Shown: piece after piece, positions 9,583 through 19,605 of the stretch
How the letters are laid out: the number at the start of each line of letters is the position of its first letter
How positions within the stretch are numbered: position 1 is the stretch's first letter
Source of the DNA: Pseudolysinimonas_A sp049651805
Lineage (GTDB): Bacteria; Actinomycetota; Actinomycetes; Actinomycetales; Microbacteriaceae
Length of the DNA: 64,000 nucleotides
Direction of reading: 5' to 3'
Assembly (NCBI RefSeq): GCF_049651805.1
Contig: NZ_JBASCU010000019.1
Coordinates: 1-64,000 of the forward strand
The notes under the pieces: generated by a model
What the model saw: the letters and a program-made list of their open reading frames with translations, nothing else
Told to the model about the DNA's origin: nothing
Databases searched by the model: none
Translations under genes and position numbers: made by a program

Positions 9583-10669
9583 GCATGGCGCCGAGCTGAC
9601 GGATGACCCATAGCCAAGAGTCGGCCGGAATTCCTCCCTGATCGGCCATCGCGGCGCTCAACTCCGAGAGGACCTCCTCATCAACCCGCGCGAGTAGTGC
9701 TCCGATCGACACGACGTATCCCTCGGCAATCAGCTCCTCGAAGTCAGCGCTTTGGTTCTCCAGGCCCAAAACCACGTAATCCGGAATGTCAAGGAAAAGC
9801 GCTGGCCCCAGCGCGACGTCGGCTACGGACAGATGCGCACGGTAGATGCCATCGAGGCGGACGAGAATCTCGTCGCGTCGTGGCGCGTCCTCCGCCACAC
9901 GGCCTCCCACAACGCTGTTGAACTCCTCCGCCGAGATCGGGGGCACCGGGACCTGCTTGAACCGTCGGCTCAACGCCTGACCCATGCGAAACACGCGCTG
10001 CGCATCAACGGCGTTGTATGTACCCAGCAGGCGCCAATCTGTGCCGGCCCGATATTCCACCCGGTTCGGGGTCTCGTCGACAACCTCTGACTCTGGCTGG
10101 TCGCCCCAACCGAGGTACACGGGCACGTCGATGCCCGCCGTCTCCGGGGATCTCCAGTTTCCGATCTGGACTCGCTGACCTGATAGCCACGTCAGGACAC
10201 CACCCAGGACACGATCCATGTCGGCGCGGTTGGTTTCATCGAGGACGAGCCACTCGTCGTTCCGAATCGCCGCTAATAGCACGCCCTCGGCGCTCCGGAT
10301 CTCCCCATCGACGACGGTCTCCCCGAGCACAACCCGGTCGAATGTCCATTCTTCTTCCGGGGTGGTCCAGCGCGCCCCAATCTCACGAGTAAACCCGAGC
10401 GCTTTCCCGTCTTTCGCCATCCGCTGAAGAATCTGGCGAAGGATGTGCGTCTTTCCAGTTCCCGGCGGACCGACTAGCAGGGTCGCCTTGGACGCTCGGA
10501 TTGAGAGTTCGGCCATGCGGGTCAGGCGAGCAGACACCTCAATCTCCCCGAGACCTGCATCCTCGGCGACGAAAGCCAGGCGGCGAAGGTACGCCGCAAA
10601 GCGCTCCGCTCCCAGGAACGCGGCGGATCGCGCTTCCTGGAACGTGTCGAGTGACGAGAAGGGGTTCAT
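9575..10669 (-). CDS. McrB-like AAA+ NTPase, restriction motor subunit
   Basis: 364 residues. Walker A GPPGTGKT at residues 67-74; Walker B LVLDETNRAD at 141-150; GTYNAVD followed by ALSRRF corresponds to the sensor region of McrB/dynein-related (AAA_5) proteins (McrB has a comparable asparagine motif). It is predicted to be the nucleotide-driven translocase of the restriction complex. It overlaps the 252-aa gene by 4 bp (ATGA) and the nuclease gene by 8 bp. Whether it uses GTP like McrB or ATP cannot be told from sequence. Confidence 0.8.
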   Translation of the reverse strand: MNPFSSLDTFQEARSAAFLGAERFAAYLRRLAFVAEDAGLGEIEVSARLTRMAELSIRASKATLLVGPPGTGKTHILRQILQRMAKDGKALGFTREIGARWTTPEEEWTFDRVVLGETVVDGEIRSAEGVLLAAIRNDEWLVLDETNRADMDRVLGGVLTWLSGQRVQIGNWRSPETAGIDVPVYLGWGDQPESEVVDETPNRVEYRAGTDWRLLGTYNAVDAQRVFRMGQALSRRFKQVPVPPISAEEFNSVVGGRVAEDAPRRDEILVRLDGIYRAHLSVADVALGPALFLDIPDYVVLGLENQSADFEELIAEGYVVSIGALLARVDEEVLSELSAAMADQGGIPADSWLWVIRQLGAMRG

Positions 10670-11424
10670 GCGGTCGACCCCAACAGCCCGCGGGCTAGTC
10701 GGTGGAGTTCGCCCAGTGGTACCACTGAGTCGTCATCAGTCGGGCGGGTCGATGCGCCTCTGATGAAGAAGAAGCTGGACAGTTCCTTCTTCACCGTGGT
10801 GTTGCGCGCCATGCGTAGTTCGGCGCCGTCACCTTTGTCGTCTGCGAACCCAGAGACATCCAACGTGCCCACGGCGTTGTGGATGTCTGTCATCAACAAC
10901 CTCCGATCCCAATGCTCCGCCGTGGCCGAGAGATACTGCGCTGCAATATCTACCGCATCAGCGTCGGCGTCAAGCACGTTGAGCGCCGCCGAGCGAAGGA
11001 GGGCAGAGACCTTGCTCACGTTTTTTTGGCTTTGCGAACCTGCGTAGCTGTGGCAGAGGCCAAACGCAATGAGGCTCAGGGCTGGGTAGCCGACAATGCG
11101 GATCCTCCACCCCTCGTTGGAGCGATACTTATCCGGAAAGAGCAGCCGTGGCCAGATCTCGACAGATTGATATTGCATGTCCGGAATCGCGGCGACGTAT
11201 TGGTCCAGACCGACACCGGCGTCAGCGAGCCATCGTTTGAAGGCCCCGGAGATCTCGTTCTTGAACAAGCCAGCTTTGCTCTCGGCCGCAAACGGGTTCT
11301 CATCGAATCGAATGCCCCAGGCGGTTTCCGCGAACTCGAGCTGGAGGACCTGTTCGGCCGCAGTTAGGTCGCTAGCGCTCAACGCCTGGGGGGCAAGCAA
11401 GGCATCCAGTAGGGCGCGCGCCAT
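10666..11424 (-). CDS. Unknown 252-aa protein in restriction operon
   Basis: 252 residues with no motif I recognise. It has no signal peptide or membrane segment. It sits between the methyltransferase (stop immediately adjacent, no spacer) and the McrB-like gene (4-bp overlap), so it is co-translated with the restriction subunits. In the BsuMI system of Bacillus subtilis, restriction needs three genes (ydiR, ydiS, ydjA); this protein may correspond to YdiR by position, perhaps a specificity or DNA-binding subunit. That is inference from gene order only. Confidence 0.7.
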   Translation of the reverse strand: MARALLDALLAPQALSASDLTAAEQVLQLEFAETAWGIRFDENPFAAESKAGLFKNEISGAFKRWLADAGVGLDQYVAAIPDMQYQSVEIWPRLLFPDKYRSNEGWRIRIVGYPALSLIAFGLCHSYAGSQSQKNVSKVSALLRSAALNVLDADADAVDIAAQYLSATAEHWDRRLLMTDIHNAVGTLDVSGFADDKGDGAELRMARNTTVKKELSSFFFIRGASTRPTDDDSVVPLGELHRLARGLLGSTA

Positions 11425-12675
11425 CTAGTCGCCCGCTTCGGCCAGCGTCGCAGCCATCGCCATCCCAACGGCCTCGGCGAAATGTGGTGGCACCGCATTG
11501 CCGACCTGCGAGCACCGCGCGACGTCGAAGCGCCGTCGCGGTCCGTTGATCGTGTAGCGCCCCTTGAACTCGAAGTCATCGGGGAACGATTGAAGTCGTG
11601 CCATTTCGCGAACCGTCACGTTGCGAGCCTCCGCATAGTGGATGAATTCGTCAGGGTGAGTCGTGATCGTGGATACCGGCTGGGTTTCGTCGATCAGGAC
11701 CTTCTTGTCCTTCTTCGTGCCGTTCGACAGGAGGAACTCCTTGCTCAGGCGACCCTTGGGCTGCGTGGCATGTGCCAGGTCGTAGAGCGCCTGGACCCGC
11801 TCCCCGTGCTTCGAGTAGCGGTGGGAGTCGGGGACCGAACGCGAACTACCCCGACGCATTAGGCGGGCGTAGGTGGAGCGCGGGGCCAGGTACGGCGAGG
11901 ACTCGAACTTGGGCGAGTCCGGACTTGGCACTCTTTCGTCTGTGGTGAGGTCTGAAAGCGCCTCCCCAGCCGTGACGGGCCGCTCAGGGTCCAACCCAAG
12001 CTGTTCGAGCAGACGGGGTCGCGCGGCTTCGAGATTGTCAAAAAATCGATCGGCCGTGACTCCGAGGTCTCGACGGATGCCGACGATTAGCGCTCGTCGC
12101 CGCACCTGGGGAACTCCGAACCGCGACGTGTCCGCAACACCGAACTTTGCGTCATACCCGAGGCGATCAAGTTCTAAGACGACCTGATGGGCCACCGACT
12201 TGGCGCCCTCCTCACCGGGGCGGGAGCGGAAGGCGCGAGCGATGCCCTCGACGTTCTCGACAATCACCGCTCGCGGGCGCACCAGCTCGACGAACTCGAG
12301 TTGACGCTGAACCATCTCGTTTCGCTCGTCGAGGCCGTTCCGACTGCCGCCCACCGAAAAGCCTTGGCATGGCGGCCCACCAGCGATGAGGTCAACTTGG
12401 TCCCGAAGTCCCATCAGTCGCGCACGGATCTCCGGGTCGCCGAGCACCTCGTCGACGTCGAGCGGCTTCTGATCGAGCCACTCGGGCCAATGCTCGTAGG
12501 CGCGATACGGAGCCTCCGGGCCGACCAAGTTTGCCTTGAGCGTCTCGAAAGCCATCGGGTCGCGTTCGACCGCGAAGACGCCCCTCCACCCCGCCCGATG
12601 GAAACCCAGCGACAGACCTCCGCACCCGGCGAAGAGGTCAATGCTGGTGAGCGGAGCTGCGGAGTTATTACCCAT
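11425..12675 (-). CDS. DNA (cytosine-5) methyltransferase
   Basis: 416 residues. Motif I DLFAGCGGLSLGF (residue 13 on), motif IV GGPPCQGFS with the catalytic Cys at 103, motif VI ENVEGIARA, motif VIII QVRRRALIVG, and motif X GNAVPPHFAEAVG near the C-terminus are all present, so it should be active. It transfers a methyl group from SAM to C5 of cytosine and protects host DNA from the downstream nuclease complex. The ATG at 12675 is chosen over longer upstream starts because it sits 12 codons before motif I; a longer frame would run through hspR on the same strand. It is the first gene of the operon. The target sequence is unknown. Confidence 0.92.
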   Translation of the reverse strand: MGNNSAAPLTSIDLFAGCGGLSLGFHRAGWRGVFAVERDPMAFETLKANLVGPEAPYRAYEHWPEWLDQKPLDVDEVLGDPEIRARLMGLRDQVDLIAGGPPCQGFSVGGSRNGLDERNEMVQRQLEFVELVRPRAVIVENVEGIARAFRSRPGEEGAKSVAHQVVLELDRLGYDAKFGVADTSRFGVPQVRRRALIVGIRRDLGVTADRFFDNLEAARPRLLEQLGLDPERPVTAGEALSDLTTDERVPSPDSPKFESSPYLAPRSTYARLMRRGSSRSVPDSHRYSKHGERVQALYDLAHATQPKGRLSKEFLLSNGTKKDKKVLIDETQPVSTITTHPDEFIHYAEARNVTVREMARLQSFPDDFEFKGRYTINGPRRRFDVARCSQVGNAVPPHFAEAVGMAMAATLAEAGD

Positions 12676-12772
12676 GGGAGAGCCTTCGAGAACATAAGAG
12701 GAGCGCGGCTGTTGCCTCACGATATCGAGCGCATCCGACGGGCGGGGTATTCCGCGCCGGGGCGACTCGCGA

Positions 12773-13210
12773 CTACTCTCTCGGCCCGAACGGTCGCCAC
12801 ACGACGACCGACGTCGACTTCTTGGTGCGGGTGCCCGCCCGCAGCGGGATGACATCGCCCTCCGAACCTGCGGCGAAGACGCGGCGGCCGGGACGGTTCA
12901 GCAACTCGTCGGCCAGCGCGCGCTCGAGTTCGCGCACGCGCCCGGTGAGCGCCGACACCTGATTCTCGAGTTCGAGGATGCGGCGGATGCCTTCGAGGTT
13001 GAGCCCCTCGGCCGAGAGCCGCGCGATCTCGCGCAGTTGCACGACATCCCGCATCGAGTACCGGCGTGACTGGCCGGCCGTGCGGCGCGGGCTGACCAGC
13101 CCGAGCTTGTCGTACTGGCGCAGCGTCTGCGGATGCATGCCGCTGAGTTCGGCGGCGACCGCGATCGCAAACAGCGGGCTGTTCTCGTCGAGCGCGCTCA
13201 CCGTCGTCAC
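12773..13210 (-). CDS. hspR: HspR, MerR-family heat-shock repressor
   Basis: 145 residues, GTG start. LFAIAVAAELSGMHPQTLRQYDKLGLVSPRR is the MerR helix-turn-helix and wing, followed by a coiled coil (ILELENQVSALTGRVRELERAL). It represses the dnaK operon and clpB through HAIR operators and uses DnaK as co-repressor (known from Streptomyces). It is the last gene of the operon, overlapping the dnaJ stop by 4 bp (GTGA). All three HAIR sites in the window are its likely targets. Confidence 0.93.
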   Translation of the reverse strand: MTTVSALDENSPLFAIAVAAELSGMHPQTLRQYDKLGLVSPRRTAGQSRRYSMRDVVQLREIARLSAEGLNLEGIRRILELENQVSALTGRVRELERALADELLNRPGRRVFAAGSEGDVIPLRAGTRTKKSTSVVVWRPFGPRE

Positions 13211-14175
13211 CTCCCCGCGCGGGCCCGGGCGAGCAGCTCGTCCCGTGGATTCTCGGGCATCGCCTTCGCGAGCTCTTCGACAGCGGCGGCGGCCGGCGGC
13301 GACAGGTTGCTCGGCACGGCGATGACGACTTCGGCCAGCAGGTCACCGGTGCCCTTCGGGGTGGTGACCCCGCGGCCCTTGACCCGCAGCACGCGGCCCG
13401 ACGGGGTGCCCGCACCGACCTTGAGCCGCACGGTGTCGCCTTCGAGCGTCGGTACCTCGATCGTGGCGCCGAGCGCTGCTTCGGCGAAGGTGACGGGAAC
13501 GTCGACGCGCAGGTTGAGCCCGTCGCGCTCGAACACCGGATGCGGCCGCACCGCGACCGTGATGACGAGGTCGCCCGCCTCGCCGCCGTCGATGCTCGGC
13601 TGGCCCTTGCCCTTCAGGCGGATCTTCTGCCCATCGGCGACCCCCGCCGGGATCTTCACCTTGACCTCGCGGCCGTCCTGCATCTTCAGCCCGACGGTGT
13701 CGCCACGGATGGCGGTCAGAAAGTCGAGCGTCGTGTTGGCGGTGATGTCGCCGCCCTTGCTCGGCCCGCCGAAGCCCCCGAAACCGCCCGTCGGCTGACC
13801 GAACCGGCCCCCGCCGCCGAAGAGTCCGCCGAGGATGTCGTCGAAGTCGCTCTGGTTGCGTTGCGCCCCGCGACCGAAGCCGCGGAAGATGTCGTCGAAA
13901 CCCTGCGCGCCGGCGCCCCCCGCGGTGAAGCGCGCTCCGGAACCCATCGCCCGCATCTGGTCGTACTCGGCGCGCAGGCTGGCATCCGAGAGCACCGAGT
14001 AGGCCTCGCTGATCTCCTTGAAGCGCGCCTCGGCCTGCGCGTCCCCGGCGTTCGAGTCGGGGTGATGCTGTCGCGCAAGCTTCCGGTAGGTCTTCTTCAG
14101 GTCGGCATCCGACACGTCTTTGCTCACGCCGAGAACGGCGTAGAAGTCCTTGTCGAACCAGTCTTGACTGGCCAT
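13207..14175 (-). CDS. dnaJ: DnaJ/CbpA-type co-chaperone without zinc finger
   Basis: 322 residues. The J domain (residues 6-75) has the HPD motif in RQHHPDSNAG, and a Gly/Phe-rich linker follows (about 95-140). The C-terminal substrate-binding beta domains come directly after, with none of the CXXCXGXG zinc-finger repeats of type I DnaJ. It stimulates DnaK ATPase and delivers substrates. It lies 12 bp after grpE in the operon. Confidence 0.9.
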   Translation of the reverse strand: MASQDWFDKDFYAVLGVSKDVSDADLKKTYRKLARQHHPDSNAGDAQAEARFKEISEAYSVLSDASLRAEYDQMRAMGSGARFTAGGAGAQGFDDIFRGFGRGAQRNQSDFDDILGGLFGGGGRFGQPTGGFGGFGGPSKGGDITANTTLDFLTAIRGDTVGLKMQDGREVKVKIPAGVADGQKIRLKGKGQPSIDGGEAGDLVITVAVRPHPVFERDGLNLRVDVPVTFAEAALGATIEVPTLEGDTVRLKVGAGTPSGRVLRVKGRGVTTPKGTGDLLAEVVIAVPSNLSPPAAAAVEELAKAMPENPRDELLARARAGR

Positions 14176-14187
14176 GCGCTCTCCCTG

Positions 14188-14895
14188 CTACTCGGGCGAG
14201 GAGACGGCGACCTTGGCGGCGCGGATGAGGCGCTCGCCGAGCAGGTAGCCGGGCTCGATGACATCTGCGACGGTGTCGAATTCGACGTCCGCGCTCGGGA
14301 GGCGCACGAGGGCTTCGTGCCGCTTCGGGTCGAAGCGTTCGCCCTTCTCACCCACCCGCTCGAGGCCGTACTTGTCGAACGCGGCGCGGATCTTCTGCGC
14401 GACGATCGCCAGCGGGCTGCCCTCGACGAGGTCGCCATGCGCGTCCGCGCGGTCGAGATCGTCGATCGCGGGAAGCAGCGAGCGGATCACCTCGGCGATC
14501 ACGATCTCGCGGTTCGCCTGCCGATCGCGCTCGACGCGGGTGCGGAAGTTCTTCAACTCCGCCTCCGCCCGTGCGGCCCGGTCGCGATACTCCGCGACCA
14601 GGTCGCGCTCCGCCTCGGCGAGCAGCTCGAGGTCTTCGTCGGTGAACTCGACGTCGGTGCCTTCGGTGTCGATCAGCTGGATGTCGTCGCCCCCGGGTTC
14701 CTCGTCAACCGCGGGCTCGTCGGAGTCGGCGGCGGCCTCCTCAGCCGGTTCGTCGCCGGGCTTCTTCCGGAATCCATCGCCGACCGCCTCCGTCACGCGC
14801 GGCTCGCCCGTTTCGGGGTCGATCTTGCGCTTGTCGTTGATCTTCGGCGCGTCGTCGTCGCCCTGGGGCGTCTTGTCTTTCGCGTCGTCGGTCAT
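14188..14895 (-). CDS. grpE: GrpE nucleotide exchange factor
   Basis: 235 residues. A long acidic, disordered N-terminus (about 85 residues) leads to the coiled coil and the GrpE core (RDRAARAEAELKNFRTRVERD), ending with the beta-domain PGYLLGERLIRAAKVAVS signature. It releases ADP from DnaK. Only 2 bp separate it from the dnaK stop. Confidence 0.93.
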   Translation of the reverse strand: MTDDAKDKTPQGDDDAPKINDKRKIDPETGEPRVTEAVGDGFRKKPGDEPAEEAAADSDEPAVDEEPGGDDIQLIDTEGTDVEFTDEDLELLAEAERDLVAEYRDRAARAEAELKNFRTRVERDRQANREIVIAEVIRSLLPAIDDLDRADAHGDLVEGSPLAIVAQKIRAAFDKYGLERVGEKGERFDPKRHEALVRLPSADVEFDTVADVIEPGYLLGERLIRAAKVAVSSPE

Positions 14896-14897
14896 GC

Positions 14898-16790
<1,893 letters not shown>

Positions 16791-16825
16791 GTGCGTATGT
16801 ACTCCTTGTTCGGTGGATGCGACCC

Positions 16826-16862
16826 GGTTGCTGAGTAGCCGGTGGAGCCGGCGTGTCGAAGC
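16826..16862 (+). repeat. REP-like palindrome, copy 5, in dnaK leader
   Basis: GGTTGCTGAGTAG, stem GCCGG-TGGAG-CCGGC, GTGTCGAAGC: a diverged copy. It falls in the 5' leader of dnaK between the proximal HAIR and the RBS, so the dnaK mRNA should start with this hairpin. Confidence 0.7.
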
Positions 16863-16882
16863 ATGAGTCGCGCAGGCTCAAG
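16862..16882 (-). promoter_or_regulatory. HAIR operator 1 of dnaK
   Basis: CATGAGT-N7-GCTCAAG. Overlaps the predicted -10 box (CAAACT, 16881-16886 minus) and the start of transcription. Confidence 0.85.
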
Positions 16883-16909
16883 TTTGCAACCTGTGGATAA
16901 CTTTGTCAA
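16881..16909 (-). promoter_or_regulatory. dnaK promoter (-35 TTGACA, -10 CAAACT)
   Basis: On the minus strand TTGACA (16904-16909) and CAAACT (16881-16886) are separated by 17 bp. The promoter is flanked by the two HAIR operators. The spacer contains the 9-mer TTATCCACA (16892-16900), identical to the classical DnaA box. Confidence 0.7.
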
Positions 16910-16914
16910 CCCGA

Positions 16915-16935
16915 CTTGAGTCACTGCGGCTCAAC
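16915..16935 (-). promoter_or_regulatory. HAIR operator 2 of dnaK
   Basis: CTTGAGT-N7-GCTCAAC, a near-perfect HAIR just upstream of the -35 box. With operator 1 it allows two HspR dimers to bracket the promoter. Confidence 0.88.
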
Positions 16936-17024
16936 TCCCAGATTCGGCCCGCGCTCGGCATGCAGGCGGTAGGTTGCACGTGACCCGGAATCAGTGCCGA
17001 TACCGGGCGTTCACCTCACGGAAG

Positions 17025-17030
17025 TAGCGT
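17025..17030 (+). promoter_or_regulatory. -10 box (TAGCGT) for leaderless MFS transporter mRNA
   Basis: TAGCGT ends 6 nt before the ATG at 17037. Confidence 0.5.
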
Positions 17031-17036
17031 GCCGCC

Positions 17037-18434
17037 ATGACCGACCCTCGCCCCGACGTGCTCCCCGCCACCGCCAACACCGGCGCCATCGGCATCATGG
17101 GATTGGACCTCCAAGAGGGGAAGGTCGTTCCGCGCAAGCAGGTGTGGTCGTGGGCACTGTGGGATTGGGCCACACAGCCGTTCAACACCGTCATCCTCAC
17201 CTTCGTCTTCTCGGTGTATCTCACGAGCGACCTCTTCCTTCCGGACGGAACGGCGGCGGATGCCAGCGGCGAGAACGCCGTACTGACGTCGGGCCTCGGG
17301 CTGGCGATCGGCGTGGCCGGCATCCTCATCGCGCTGCTCGCCCCCGTGCTCGGGCAGCGCGCCGATGCGAGCGGCCGCCGCAAGCTGACCCTCGGAATCG
17401 CCACCGGGCTGTTGGTTCTCACCACGGCGCTGCTGTTCTTCGTCGAAGCCGACTACGCGTTCTTCTGGGTCGGCGCCGGTCTCATCGCCATCGGGTCGGT
17501 GTTCAGCGAGATCGCCGGCGTCAACTACAACGCGATGCTCGTGCAGGTCTCCACCCCGAAGACCGTCGGGCGCATCAGCGGGCTCGGCTGGGGCTTCGGC
17601 TACCTCGGCGGCATCGTGGCGCTTGTCATCGTCGTCGTGATGCAGCAGAACGGATGGTTCGGCATCCCGACCGAGGGCGGGCTCAACATCCGCATCGTCG
17701 CGCTCGGGTGTGCCGTCTGGACGGTGCTGTTCTGCATCCCGATCTTCTTGAACGTGCCCGAGGCGCCCCCGGCGGCCGGGCGGGAGCGCGTGAGCTTCTT
17801 CCGCAGCTACGTCGTGCTGGTGAAGGACATCGCGCGCATCTTCCGCGAGACGCGGCCGACGTTCTGGTTCCTGCTGGCCAGCGCGGTCTTCCGCGACGGT
17901 CTCGCCGGCGTCTTCACCTTCGGCGCGATCATCGCCGCGACCGTCTTCGGGTTCAGCCAGATCGAGGTCATCCTGTTCGGAGTCGCCGCGAACATCGTCG
18001 CCGGCGTCAGCACGATCGTGGCGGGTCGCTTCGACGACCGGTTCGGGGCACGCGCCGTGATCATCACCGCGCTGACCGGTCTCGTGGTCGCCGGTCTCGT
18101 CGTGTTCTTCGCCCGGGATCTCGGCACGGTCGTGTTCTGGGTGTTCGGGCTGCTGCTGACGGTCTTCGTCGGACCGGCGCAAGCGGCCAGCCGATCCTTC
18201 CTGGCCCGGGTAACCCCCGCCGGGCGCGAGGGCGAGATCTTCGGCCTCTACGCGACCACCGGGCGCGCCGCGAGCTTCCTGTCGCCCCTGGCGTGGGCCG
18301 GCGCGATCGCCCTCTTCGGATCGACGGCGTGGGGGGTGCTCGGCATCGTGCTCATCCTGCTCGTCGGCCTGGTGCTGATGCTGTTCGTGCGGATCCCCGG
18401 CCCGCCGCGCGGTCAGGCGGCGCGCAGCGCGTAG
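17037..18434 (+). CDS. MFS transporter, UMF1/Atg22-like
   Basis: 465 residues with about 12 hydrophobic segments. The start of the first membrane segment, WALWDWATQPFNTVILTFVF, is typical of the UMF1 (unknown major facilitator 1) family, and VLGQRADASGRRK is the loop 2-3 MFS motif. It acts in the cytoplasmic membrane; the substrate is unknown. Its 3' end overlaps the convergent crtEb gene by 22 bp. Confidence 0.85.
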   Translation: MTDPRPDVLPATANTGAIGIMGLDLQEGKVVPRKQVWSWALWDWATQPFNTVILTFVFSVYLTSDLFLPDGTAADASGENAVLTSGLGLAIGVAGILIALLAPVLGQRADASGRRKLTLGIATGLLVLTTALLFFVEADYAFFWVGAGLIAIGSVFSEIAGVNYNAMLVQVSTPKTVGRISGLGWGFGYLGGIVALVIVVVMQQNGWFGIPTEGGLNIRIVALGCAVWTVLFCIPIFLNVPEAPPAAGRERVSFFRSYVVLVKDIARIFRETRPTFWFLLASAVFRDGLAGVFTFGAIIAATVFGFSQIEVILFGVAANIVAGVSTIVAGRFDDRFGARAVIITALTGLVVAGLVVFFARDLGTVVFWVFGLLLTVFVGPAQAASRSFLARVTPAGREGEIFGLYATTGRAASFLSPLAWAGAIALFGSTAWGVLGIVLILLVGLVLMLFVRIPGPPRGQAARSA

Positions 18435-19273
18435 GCGATCACCAGCATCGTGACGCCGAATCCGGTCGCGAAGTTGAGCCACAAGAAGCGGCGCCAACCG
18501 CGGTTCGCCGTCGGCGCCGTCTCATCGGTCACCCGCCACCATGGCAGCTGATTGACGGCGTACGGCAACGCGAACAGAGCGGCGATGGGCCCTGGCCACT
18601 CGGTGGCGAGCAACAGGATGCCGGCCAGCAGATAGAGCACCACCGAGAGTCGCACCGTGCGCCGCGCGCCGATCACTGTCGCGATCGAGCCGATGCCGCC
18701 CTCTCGGTCGGCCACGACATCCTGCACCGCCCCGAACGCGTGCGACGCCGCGCCCCAGAGGAAGAACGCCACGAGAAGCGCGAACAGCGCGGGGGTGAAG
18801 GTCGCACCGGCGAGTAGCAGGCCGTAGACCGCGGGGGAGACGAAGTGCGTGCTTGAGGTGAGCGAGTCGAGCACCGGGCGCTCCTTGAAGCGCAGGCCCG
18901 CGGCCGAGTACGCGACGACCGCGAAGAGGCTCACGGCGAGCGCCACCCAACTCGCCGGGTTGCCGACGACCACGAGGTAGGCGACGAACGGCAGCGCGAG
19001 GATGCCCGAGAGCCACAGCACCAGCCGGTGCCAGCGGGGGTCGAGCAGCGCCCCCTCGACGCCGCCCTTGCGCGGGTTGCGCAGATCGGACTGGTAGTCG
19101 AAGACGTCGTTGATGCCGTACATCGCGAAGTTGTACGGCACGAGAAAGAACAGGGTTCCCACGATCAGCGTCACATCGACCCGCTGCGTCGTCACGACGT
19201 ACGCGGCGGCGAACGGGAACGCCGTGTTCACCCACGACAGCGGCCGACTCGTCAGGAACAGCGCCCGAATCAC
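18413..19273 (-). CDS. crtEb: Lycopene elongase (UbiA prenyltransferase), C50 carotenoid synthesis
   Basis: 286 residues, GTG start overlapping the crtYf stop (GTGA). UbiA-type membrane protein with the first Asp-rich motif NDVFDYQSD at about residue 56 and a second region around QDVVADREGG. By homology to Corynebacterium CrtEb it adds two C5 dimethylallyl units to lycopene, giving the C50 flavuxanthin. It is the last gene of the six-gene crt operon. Confidence 0.88.
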   Translation of the reverse strand: MIRALFLTSRPLSWVNTAFPFAAAYVVTTQRVDVTLIVGTLFFLVPYNFAMYGINDVFDYQSDLRNPRKGGVEGALLDPRWHRLVLWLSGILALPFVAYLVVVGNPASWVALAVSLFAVVAYSAAGLRFKERPVLDSLTSSTHFVSPAVYGLLLAGATFTPALFALLVAFFLWGAASHAFGAVQDVVADREGGIGSIATVIGARRTVRLSVVLYLLAGILLLATEWPGPIAALFALPYAVNQLPWWRVTDETAPTANRGWRRFLWLNFATGFGVTMLVIAYALRAA

Positions 19274-19605
19274 GGGGTTCCTTCGGTGGTCGAGTAGCCG
19301 CCGAAGGCGGCGTGTCGAGACCCTAGCAGCGACCACAGCGACGGCAGCAGCACGAGGGCGGCGACCGTGTACGCGAAGTCTTCGAGAGGGGCGAACCCGA
19401 TCTTCGCGCCCGAGATCAGCGCTTCGTCGTACCCCACGATGCCGGTGCCGACGAGGATGTTGTCGAAGATCGCCGTGAGGATCAGCATCGGGATGGCGGC
19501 GAGGCCGATCGTCCGCCATGACGGGGAGCGGCGAGAGGCCAGCGCAGCGATGGCGACCAGTGCGACGACGCCGAGGAAGACGGCGTTCAGTGACCAGTAG
19601 GTCAT
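19270..19605 (-). CDS. crtYf: C50 carotenoid cyclase subunit (CrtYf-like)
   Basis: 111 residues with three hydrophobic segments; it belongs to the split lycopene-cyclase domain family that works as a heterodimer. The ATG overlaps the crtYe stop (ATGA). The C-terminal tail (about GSRHAAFGGYSTTEGTP) is encoded by the REP-like palindrome at 19285, so the last 15 or so residues are not ancestral. Ring type (epsilon for decaprenoxanthin or gamma for sarcinaxanthin) cannot be told. Confidence 0.83.
   Translation of the reverse strand: MTYWSLNAVFLGVVALVAIAALASRRSPSWRTIGLAAIPMLILTAIFDNILVGTGIVGYDEALISGAKIGFAPLEDFAYTVAALVLLPSLWSLLGSRHAAFGGYSTTEGTP
19285..19322 (+). repeat. REP-like palindrome, copy 6, inside crtYf 3' end
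   Basis: GGTGGTCGAGTAG, stem GCCGCC-GAA-GGCGGC, GTGTCGAGACC. On the gene strand it is read as coding sequence for the CrtYf tail. Confidence 0.9.

Noticed and set aside
12676..12855. N-terminal extension of the cytosine methyltransferase up to 12855
   Set aside because: The extra 60 codons lie across the 3' end of hspR and have shadow-like composition; the ATG at 12675 lies properly before motif I.
16892..16900. Replication origin at the dnaK promoter
   Set aside because: Only a single DnaA box, no AT-rich unwinding region, and no dnaA/dnaN nearby. Kept as a possible regulatory site only.
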